Assembly: GCF_023159225.1 (NCBI RefSeq)
Contig: NC_063161.1
Coordinates: 2,530,959 to 2,594,958, forward strand
Direction: 5' to 3'
Origin: Perognathus longimembris pacificus
Lineage: Eukaryota > Chordata > Mammalia > Rodentia > Heteromyidae
DNA: 64,000 nt
How positions within the stretch are numbered: position 1 is the stretch's first letter; each line of letters opens with the position of its first letter. Positions 55,831 through 64,000 of the stretch are shown one piece after another. Both the position numbers and the translations under genes were made by a program. Under the pieces are notes generated by a model, which saw only the letters and a list, made by a program, of their open reading frames with translations, did no database searches and was not told the origin of the DNA.

Positions 55831-56389
55831 AGTTCATAACAGCTACGTGTACCGCAAAGAAACCAGCAAAAGCGTCCTTGCTCAAGCTGACAGGAGATCC
55901 TAAAGCACCCAATAAAAAGCCCAGTTTGTAAGAAGTTTGAAATCGCAGCGATCCCTGCTCCACATGCTCGGTGGCATCAAGAGATGGGGGCCAGGTTCTC
56001 CGCGTGGGATCTGGGCGGGCCTGTGGCTGCTTCCCTCCAGGAGCACAGAAGGCTTGATTTCTGAGGCACAGCGTGAGGACCACAAGTTATCACTCAGGAA
56101 CTCTGTCACAGGCCACCATGCTTGGAGAATAATAAGCCCCGTGGAGGGACAGTCCCACCCAGTGTCCTAGTTTTAGAACTATCCAAGGCTAGGCGCCAAC
56201 CTCACGAATGAAATTCCAGGTGGTCCAGCCCCCGGGTGCCCACCAGGGCCGGTCTCTGAGGCCTCCCCGCCTCAAGTCCAGACACGGCGGTGGAACCCAT
56301 GTCTTCTTACCCACAGAAGCCAGGAGAGAGAGAAATGCTTGCTTTAAGTCAGAAAGGTTGGGATAATTTGACATGAAGCAATAGTAGCT
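55831..56389. other. unassigned insertion between two L1 pieces
   Basis: GC-richer sequence interrupts the L1 order. It may be an old LTR or single-copy DNA; I could not name a family. The flanking L1 fragments are in the same orientation and run on from one another. Confidence 0.4.
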
Positions 56390-57640
56390 GGAAAGCTACT
56401 ATGTTGGGTTGCAAAATCAGGTGTTTTTTTTTTTTATTTGTATCAGTACTATTTAAAAAGCAATACCATGTAAAATAGCAAAAAATCAAAATTAGAAATG
56501 TCTAATGAAGTATGAACTAAGCCCATATACTGGAAACTACAAGACTGGCTATGAGGATACATTAAGATATATCTAAATAAAAATTTTAAATATACTATAT
56601 TCACAGATTAGAAGACTCAGTATAATTCATATGGCCAATTTTAGAGAAAGTGGCATATATACTCAATATAATTCCGTTGAAAATCCCAGCAGACTTTTTT
56701 TTGGTAAGAAATGGCAGGATAGCAATAAACGCCATATAAAATCATAAAGCACCAAAATCTCCATAACAATTTTTTAAAAGAACAACTCCTCCAAGAAATG
56801 TTACAGTGATTAAGACTATATGCACTGGTATAAATATTCAGTTGCCTAGTGGATAAAAACCAAGTCCAGAAATAGACACACATTTATCCATTCATTTAAT
56901 TTCCAGCTAAAGTTCCAAACCAATCCAATTTGGAAACAGAGTGAAACTATGTTCAACAAATGGTGTTCTCCACAGAAGATCTACACAGTAGGAATAGTCC
57001 AATGCCTTCCTCCTAGCACACACAAGAGTGAGTCCGGCTAGGTCTGCAAGCTGAAATTAAAACTATAAAGCTTCTAAAAAAACAAAAGCATAGAGAGCAG
57101 ACCCTGGTATCCTAAGTCAGCCAAGGCAATAGAAAATCATTACCACAAAAGAAAAAAGTCGATTAGATTTATAAAACTAAGATTATCTGCTTATCAGAAG
57201 ATACTACAGACAAAATGAACTGGTAAATCACAGACAGGGAGAAAATATTTTCAAAATATCCTGACAAAGGATTATTATGAAGCATAAATGAAGAACACAA
57301 GGGACATATAATGATAATGCTGGTGGAATTTCCTTCTTATGGGTAAAACATTCAGAATTTACATAGATGGCTCTTGGGTACATTATATGATCTGGCTGTT
57401 TCCTAGAAAAACTGAATATCCTCCTACTCCATGACTCAGCAAGCTAAGGCCAGCAAGAAGACCGGCCACGTACATCAATGTCCCCAGAACCTTCGCAACA
57501 GCAAAAGCCGGGAAGAAACGCCGCGGCTCCCACCAGCAGGGTGATGGACAGAGTAATTTTGATGTATTCACACAGCAGAGAACTCGGTACTCAAAAGGAA
57601 CAATCCATTCAGTCAGGTTATAATATGGATTTTTATTTTT
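56390..57640 (+). mobile_element. old L1 LINE fragment, ORF2 distal region, sense
   Basis: Order typical of diverged L1M ORF2: TTCCGTTGAAAATCCCAGCA near 56670, AACTGGTAAATCACAGACAG near 57219, CATGACTCAGCAAGCTAAGG near 57430, and AATTTTGATGTATTCACACA near 57556. AT-rich with many stops. Confidence 0.7.
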
Positions 57641-58599
57641 TCAGTGCTATTTAAATTAATATTTTTAATTTTCATTTTTTAAAATTGCTTGCTGCTCAAT
57701 GACTCATTCTTAATGACTCTTCTGCAGCTCAGTAACTAACACATTCTTGTCTGCTTAATAACCTTTCTAAAACGTTGTCACGACTCTTCCATTTTATTGA
57801 CTGAGGCTCTAAAGTCACATGTCTCGGACTCTTCCACACACAAGGCAGGACTCCACAGTCTACGCGTCGGGTCTGAATTCCCCACACCAAGTGGACAGAT
57901 GCTTCATTCACATCGCCCCTCCTGCATCCACAAGACCTCCCTTGCAAGAGAGGCAGGCCTGTGTGCTCTTCTGGAAGGGGCGGGGGAGGAGGAGGGAGGG
58001 CAAAAAGAAAGAGGGAAGGGGTAAAGATGGGCAGAGGAAGCTACTCCGGCCTCCTTCCCAAACATAGCTTCCTCTTTCCTCTGAGCTCAGGCGGCAGATG
58101 GCAGCTCCCAGGAGTTGGACTTTCCTAGGTCTAGCCACCTGAGCTCACTCCGGAGGTTCCCTGAAGCCCAGGGCCACTCCACACCAAGATACAGTCTACT
58201 CCAGTCTCAGTCCAGGCCTCGGAGCGGTAAGTTCCATGACAGCAGAACCACTTCCCCTACCGCATCCCCAGGCCTCCATCCACTTCTTAGACTGGCGACT
58301 TCTCCCCCAAGGAAGGGAAATGTAAATGACTAATTATAAAAGGCACCGGTTCTTTCCTACTGGAAGACGCTAGCCTGCCAAGGAATGAATCCAAGAGTAA
58401 TGGGATGACTTCAGGGGAGCGAGTAGACAGCCGTGATTCAGGACACAATGGCTACCCGACAACGCTGGCGTGAGGTTTTTAGTGAAACGAACACAGTGGC
58501 GCGTGCACAAGAATAATCCCCTGGAAGCTGAACAGGGTCTCAGGCAGCTGCGGCTGAACCCGCCTTTAGAGCAAGGAGAGGAAGGGCGGCGTCTGCCAG
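57641..58599. other. intronic sequence, nothing recognised
   Basis: AT-rich at the left (57620-57740), then average composition with a GGAGGA/GAAA-rich patch near 57985-58015. No exon was recognised. Confidence 0.3.
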
Positions 58600-59110
58600 G
58601 GGCTCACACCAGCCGGCCTGCCGGGCCTGGGGTCAGCGAGGGGCTCACACCCGCCGGCCTCCCGGGCCTGGGGTTAGCGAGGGGCTCACACCAGCCTCCC
58701 GGGCCTGGGGTCAGCGAGGGGCTCACACCAGCCTCCCGGGCCTGGGGTCAGCGAGGGGCTCACACCAGCCGGCCTGCCGGGCCTGGGGTCAGCGAGGGGC
58801 TCACACCAGCCGGCCTCCCGGGCCTGGGGTCAGCGAGGGGCTCACACCCACCGGCCTGCCGGGCCTGGGGTCAGCGAGGGGCTCACACCAGCCGGCCTGC
58901 CGGGCCTGGGGTCAGCGAGGGGCTCACACCAGCCGGCCTCCCGGGCCTGGGGTCAGCGAGGGGCTCACACCAGCCGGCCTCCCGGGCCTGGGGTCAGCGA
59001 GGGGCTCACACCAGCTGGCCTGCCGGCTTCCCAGGCCTGGGGTCAGTGAGGGGCTCACACCAGCCGGCCTCCCGGGCCTGGGGTCAGCGAGGGGCTCACA
59101 CCAGCCGGGC
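58600..59110. repeat. minisatellite, ~41-bp unit, ~12-13 copies
   Basis: The full unit is GGGGCTCACACCAGCCGGCC then TGCCGGGCCTGGGGTCAGCG A, 41 bp. Some copies lack the CCGGCC part (near 58688 and 58728), and one has an extra TGCCGGCTTCCC near 59020. Open frames across it in several phases are artefacts of the 41-bp period. Confidence 0.96.
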
Positions 59111-61218
59111 CTGAGGTCTACGTGAACTGGCTCAAATGTACCTTTGCACTCCACACCAAAAACGACCCCCCAGAGGCAAGCTAGGACGCAGACACAGTCT
59201 GAGACCCTGCCGGAGGAAAGAATCCCTCACCCACTTTTCTGTAAGTAAATCCTTGGCTGGCGCCTGCTGTGTACTTGAGTGGAACAAAATGGCTCTGCTC
59301 CTGAGGCCCTCGCGCTCTGGACGCCCCGAAAGCTGCAGCCCCGTCAAGTCCCCCACACACAGCAGGCAGCCTGAGCCCCCGGGGCCCCGGGACAAGGCCG
59401 GAAGAGGGGCACTGAGAAGAGTGGCAAGGACACCAAGCAGAAAGGGAGCCAAGGGCAGAACGCGATGAAGTCTTTCCCCACGTTCAATGCTGCTGAATCT
59501 ACTCACAGCTGAGGAGGGAAAGAGGTAGCGCGAGTAGCTCAAGACGTGAGTCCTGCAACCCCCCCCCCGCCCCCCGCCTGCCTCAGCCCCACAACCGTGC
59601 ACTGCCCCGCCCGCTGCGGACCGCCCGCCGCGCCTCGGGAACCACGGGGTCGTTCCCACGCCGTCTGCACGCCAGTGCCCGGCGGCCAAGGCCAGGCAAT
59701 TCTCTCGCCTTGCCGTACGGTGCACGGCGCTGTAAGGCTCGGGCCTGGGCAGGACAGCCTGCAAACGGCCGGATCCCAGTCAAGTAAATGACACTGGGAT
59801 CCTCTAGTTATGGCAACCACCAAAAAGCACCCCAGGCGTTTCCTGGTCCTCAGCTGCCCCCCTCGCCCCTGAGGGACTGACAAGGCCTACAGAGAGCTTG
59901 CCGACCTCCCACTCCCACTCCCCGGAGCCGGGGCTACAGCTGCGCAACGCCAAGCCCAGCCCTCAACTTACAACTCCCCACCTGGTTGACCTACTCATTA
60001 CTCACTGAGAGGCAGGGGAACAGGAGCCAGAGTCTCCGGGCCCAAATCCAGCCACACCCGGCAGCGCCTCAGAGGCCCGCTGGGAACACCATCAGACTGC
60101 TCCAGCCCTCCCCTCAGCCCTGCCCTCCCCCCCCCCCCCCCCCCCGCTGCTCCAGGGACCGGCTCCACAGGCACACAGCCAAGGCCCCCGCCTAGCGATG
60201 CGTCGCCCCCGAGGGCTGCGCTGGTGGACTCGGCTTCTGACCTGCCGTGCCCATGCGTGGCTCTGCCTTCCTCCAGCCCTTTCTCCAGGCTGTCTGTACT
60301 GCTGGACGCCGGGTGAGTATCCTACACGTCACAGAGAGCTGGTTCTGGTTCTAGATCCAATCCAACGTGGCGGTTATTTTTCCTCAGGACACTGAACTAC
60401 AGCTCCACATTCCTCATCTAGAGCCTTCATTGTTCATTTGCAGGTCACTGCCCACCTCTCTCTGAGATTCTCTTATCTCTCCCATTCAGTGGCTCCTACA
60501 GCATGCCTCTCTGAGATTTTGTTCTCATTTATCCATTTCGATATTTGTTTTGTGTACTGGATGTAAGTAACAATGTTAAGCAAAACTCTCAGCCATAATC
60601 TTATCAGTACTGTCTTTTGATATTTGCTCATTCTGAGTCTGTCCTTTCCATGGTATAACTCAGCGTTCAGCTCCTCTGTGCTGCGGAGTCAGCAATTTTC
60701 TCAGGGAGGGTCGTGGGGGGGTGGGGGGGCTTCTCTTAACTCTCTTTTCTGTTGTTTCTCCTGAGTTACAAATTTCAATGACTAGTTGTCGTTGCCAAAA
60801 GATGTTTCACTTTTTTAAAACTTTCAGGAAGGGATGACACTGTCCAAAAAAAAAAAAGTCATTAGCTGACATAGGAAAAGGTAACCCCCTTTGGACATCA
60901 CCTTTATAAGAACAAAAAAAAAAAAGAAAGAAAGAAAAATCACCTTTCAGTGTCTCCTTGGTGACGGTAAAGTGCTCCATCCTCCTTCACACTTGAGCCC
61001 TGGCGTCCTCAGCCCCTCAGGTCACTGGTCTAGGCCCCTGTCCCCCAACGACAGTGACAGCTGGTGTCTTGTCTTGACACGCTCGCTCCCCATTCACAAT
61101 CTGCCCTCTGAGCTCAACTTTGGAGAACTCTCCCAAGAGAATACTACACCCTTGAGTTGAGAGAGCATTTTTCTAGGCAGAAGTCCTCAACAAAGCTGGA
61201 CGGTCAACCACTGTGGTC
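59111..61218. other. intronic sequence, nothing recognised
   Basis: A GC-rich left half with C runs at 59560-59568 and 60128-60146, and an AT-richer right half with A-rich runs at 60846-60857 and 60916-60940. No exon or transposon was assigned with confidence. Confidence 0.35.
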
Positions 61219-61225
61219 CCTGAGA

Positions 61226-61228
<3 letters not shown>

Positions 61229-61260
<32 letters not shown>

Positions 61261-61450
61261 CAATCCTGGGCCTTGGACTCAGGGCCTGAGCACCGTCCCT
61301 GGCTTCTTCCCGCTCAAGGCTAGCACTCTGCCACTTGAGCCACAGCTCCGCTTCTGGCCGTTTTCTGTATATGTGGTGCTGGGGAATCGAACCTAGGGCC
61401 TCGTGTATCCGAGGCAGGCACTCTTGCCACTAGGCTATATCCCCAGCCCC
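61229..61450 (-). mobile_element. ID-like dimeric SINE, antisense, with target-site duplication
   Basis: A poly-T of about 30 nt, then the full reverse dimer ending CTATATCCCCAGCCCC. The direct repeat CTGAGACCCTTTT flanks it (left copy at about 61220, right copy at about 61451). The length of the tail and the intact duplication indicate a young insertion. Confidence 0.95.
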
Positions 61451-61463
61451 CTGAGACCCTTTT

Positions 61464-62550
61464 GAGTGGCTGGTGTGACTGATGTTCGCCCAACAATAGT
61501 GAGACACAACTGCCTTCTTTCACTGCCTGGACATCTGCACAGAGGGCACGCAGAGGGTGAGCGGAGGCCGAGGGTGGGCAGGCCAGGAGCCAGGCGGTGC
61601 TACCACACCCCTCACACTGCGTGGCTCAAAACAAAAGGCAGCATCATGTAAGGATGCCCTGGGCGAAACGGAAACGTCACCACTGCATTCCAGTGGAGCC
61701 TAACTTTCTTAGCGGGGTCGATCTCAGCCTTCCGGTGTGGAGCGGCCCGGAGGGGGAACTCCTGCTGTGGTTGGGCTGCGGTGGGCTCCACTGGACACCT
61801 GCTTCAAGGAGCAGCATTTGTGCTTGAAAGACTGTGAAGCAAACTCAGCCGGAGTCTCTGGTGACATTTTCTCAAAAGGCAACAGCTTGCCTGTCACTTC
61901 AAGGACAACAACAGATTATGTGTGTTGCTAGTGACAGTATTTGATCTATGAAGCCAACTTTGGAAGCCAATTTTGGAAGGCTTTTATTCACCCCAGTTTA
62001 AGCGTCTTCATGAGATGGTGGTGATGCAGACCCATGTGACTCTTTTGATACAGTATAATTGTGGACACTGAAAATGTCACCATACTTCTGCCATCTAATG
62101 TTTTCCAAATGACTAATGCATGATGTTGCAGAGCCAAGCAGGGGTAAAAGATCCATGCAAAGGGCCAGACCAGCCACAGAGCTCAGTGTAAGCAGGTACA
62201 AAGCGTTCCCTGACATGAACTCAGAGATCACACTGCAGCTAACCCTCGCCTTTGTGGGGTTATAACATTAAAGAAAAAAATTTACAGTTATCTGAAAAAG
62301 CGATAAAAATGCTCCCTTTTCACCCATATTCATACAAGGCTGAACTTCCTTCAAATACCTCAAAAAATTACAATAAACTGATTGTACAAGCAGCAGAGAG
62401 TTCTGCTGCCTTCTATCAAGTTAGATATAAAGGAAATTTGAAAAATGTAAAAGAACGCTTTCCTTATCACTAGATATTTTGTTGTGGAGAGTATTATTTT
62501 AAAACGTTACTTACAGTTGACTACAGTAAGTTTGTCACTGTTTCCGTTCA
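61464..62550. other. intronic sequence, nothing recognised
   Basis: Mixed composition, AT-rich at 62240-62520. No exon or named element was seen. Confidence 0.3.
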
Positions 62551-62551
62551 T

Positions 62552-62628
62552 GGTAGGAGGATGGAATCCAGGGCCCCATGCATGTTAATCAAGTGCCCTA
62601 GCACTGCGCTACATCTCCAAACTCCTGC
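62552..62628 (-). mobile_element. ID-like SINE fragment, antisense
   Basis: AGGATGGAATCCAGGGCCCC through CAAGTGCCCTAGCACTGCGC and CTACATCTCC is a reverse tRNA-like ID head (box B and box A order). It is a short, diverged copy. Confidence 0.6.
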
Positions 62629-63225
62629 CATTATTATTTTAAAATAAAAAATTTTGTTTGAGCGTCTAATACAGCACACATCAAAAGAACTAGCCGACAT
62701 AAATGACATCTCTTTGGACTTGCCAATAACGGGTAAGGATGTCCAGAGGTCCTGAGGCCAAAGCTGTGGGCTCTGCTGGGCTCTGCTGCCACGCAGCAGC
62801 CCACGATCGTTCCCCGGGGCAGCCCTGGACTTGCGAGGACCACAGCCGCTTGCCGCGCACCTTCAGGGCAGGAGCACCCAAGCCCCTGGCCACTGCTCAC
62901 ATACAGCAAGCTGTGAGGGCCCCGACACCGGCAGGCAGGCGGGTGCTCACCACAATCTCACCAAACTGACAAAAGCGAACCAACTAATTACTGAAACCTG
63001 GTGGAAAAGAATCTCAAACTTAGGAGACACAGCTGGCTCCCTGTCTGGGTCTCCACAGTCTCTACGGACCACGGACCACGGGTGACCTGCGGGCCCCAGA
63101 AGGCCTCTGTGAGTCCGCGCCTGAGGGAGAGCTGGCACACAGCTGGGCTCTGTGCCACTGGCCGCTGAAACCTCTCTGCGACGGCACGCTCGCTCATCAG
63201 CACACCACGAGAAACAAGTCTGGCT
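62629..63225. other. intronic sequence beside an LTR
   Basis: No element was recognised. It could include internal sequence of the retroviral-like element whose LTR follows, but no coding frame supports that. Confidence 0.3.
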
Positions 63226-64000
63226 GAGACTCTACACGTTAGGCCAGAATTCCGGTCCCCAAAGACCACCAAGGAGCCGATACCGATGCAAACGCACGAG
63301 AGTCTTTATTGCAAGCTCGAGCCTGGACTCCCAAGCATCACAGACGACGGAGCAGACCTGGATTGAGAGCCCCGACCCTCCCATAGGCAGGGTTTTTATT
63401 GTGATGACAACAGGGGCAGGGTATTTCCAACTTGGCAGATACTTGATTGGATGGCATTGAGCAAGCAAGTCTTGTCCTATTTCTATTGGCCATCTACCCT
63501 TTCAGTTATGTATTTTGGCTTTGATAACGGGAACTGGCCTCGATATCAGGAATTGACAACAGGTGGTCATGTAGCACTGATGCAGGGGGTTTAGTGCAGG
63601 GGGTAGAGCAAGTCACAAATGGGTTAAGCAAGCCGTGAACAGAAGCAGAATATGCGGTCAGGGTGACCTAGTACCAACTTTATTTTAACAATTGCAACCG
63701 TGTTTTCCCATTACCACTAAGCAAGCTTGAGCGGGCTAAAACAATCCAGTACTCAATCATAAGAAAACCAACCCAATAGTTACCATGGCATTTCTACTAC
63801 TATTACGGTTATTTCTATAGTCTATGACTATTATCATTTTTTTTTCTGTCTGTTACCATGGTTGTTACCTAGGTATAGAGGTGAACAAGTGCTCCCTACA
63901 TTTTTAAATGTCAAACTATAAGAAACCAGTCTCCCGGGTGGGGGTGCAGCCCTCTATCATGGAGTCATCACCAGGGGTTAGGAGCTGTTATAATTTTAAC
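63226..64000 (-). mobile_element. endogenous retrovirus-like LTR, antisense, runs off window
   Basis: On the minus strand the order is a long U3-like region (64000 down to about 63400), an A/T-rich box (63393-63400), an R-like segment beginning near GGGCTCTCAATCC, a polyadenylation signal AATAAA (63305-63310), then a U5-like segment with a CTTTGGGGACCGG stretch. This is the typical U3-R-U5 layout of a rodent ERV LTR. I could not place the terminal TG/CA or a primer-binding site, and I saw no gag, pol or env frame. The LTR's outer end lies beyond 64000, and its class is unassigned. Confidence 0.6.
63300..63405 (-). promoter_or_regulatory. LTR core promoter and polyadenylation signal
   Basis: Minus-strand AATAAAAACC (TATA-like, 63391-63400) sits about 90 bp before AATAAA (63305-63310) followed by GACTCTCGTG. 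That spacing is as expected for transcription starting in R and polyadenylation at the R/U5 boundary. It is oriented the same way as TBC1D22A. Confidence 0.5.

Larger units (their letters stand above)
1..64000 (-). other. TBC1D22A: TBC1D22A gene body (partial; window appears wholly intragenic)
   Basis: Two consecutive internal coding exons of TBC1D22A lie on the minus strand at 50405-50480 and 25479-25606. Neither contains a start or a stop codon. The C-terminal part of the protein must therefore be encoded at lower coordinates and the N-terminal part at higher coordinates. I looked in 1-25478 for the next exon (expected to encode a conserved Phe-Ser-His-Phe-His type segment) and in 50481-64000 for the preceding one (expected to end near Leu-Asp-Gly-Ile-Gln), and saw neither. 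The inference is that the window lies inside one large gene, with introns making up over 99 percent of it. An unrelated small gene nested in an intron cannot be excluded by eye, but no spliced or single-exon candidate stood out. Confidence 0.75.

Noticed and set aside
58470..59114. 214-residue plus-strand frame
   Set aside because: Its repetitive part is the 41-bp minisatellite, and its leader has no recognisable homology.
1..64000. A previously undescribed biological system (new enzyme cassette, defence locus or RNA machine)
   Set aside because: No clustered genes, operon-like spacing, structured RNA family or protein domain beyond TBC1D22A was seen. The window reads as intron of a known mammalian gene plus repeats.

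Overview
This window is mammalian nuclear DNA, and the repeats point to a rodent. It carries ID-like and B1-derived SINEs, L1 LINE pieces, a MaLR-type LTR and long microsatellites, and it has no dense bacterial-style coding. The most distinctive family is a two-part ID-like SINE, a tRNA-derived ID head joined to a second ID-like unit. From memory this type is characteristic of geomyoid rodents (kangaroo rats, pocket mice, pocket gophers). That placement is inference; a repeat-library search would settle it.

Only two protein-coding exons can be supported, both on the minus strand and both from one gene that I identify as TBC1D22A, a TBC-domain Rab GTPase-activating protein. The upstream exon is 50405-50480 and the downstream exon is 25479-25606. 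Both have canonical AG/GT splice sites. They join in a compatible phase (the glutamate codon is split G|AG) across a 24,798-bp intron. Further TBC1D22A exons must lie on either side, and I found none in 1-25478 or 50481-64000, so the whole window is probably inside the gene. In human this gene lies in distal 22q13, a GC-rich, minisatellite-rich region, which fits the sequence here.

Layout. 1-3365: an old antisense L1 interrupted by a minisatellite and unassigned sequence. 3396-5668: two minisatellites (25-bp and 37-bp units). 5670-25478: GC-rich intron with SINEs, CA repeats, two more minisatellites, an L1 3' end (22586-23450) and several AT-rich islands. 25607-50404: one very large intron with an antisense L1 carrying a nested SINE, a 2-kb 41-bp minisatellite with a higher-order duplication (34955-36962), a MaLR-like LTR, another L1 3' end, a GGAT tetranucleotide block and several SINEs with readable target-site duplications. 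50481-64000: an upstream intron with a CR1/L3-like relic, fragmented L1M sequence (about 53890-57640), a 41-bp minisatellite (58600-59110) and the promoter-bearing LTR of an endogenous retrovirus-like element at the right edge.

Most long open frames come from minisatellites. Their periods (25, 37, 41 bp) are not multiples of three, so an array without stops stays open and prints a repetitive peptide in several frames. I see no new enzyme system, CRISPR array or operon. The more interesting signals are the G-rich repeat just inside a splice donor, the 288-bp duplication within the large minisatellite, the clustering of tandem arrays, and AT-rich islands carrying octamer and homeobox-type motifs inside a GC-rich intron.
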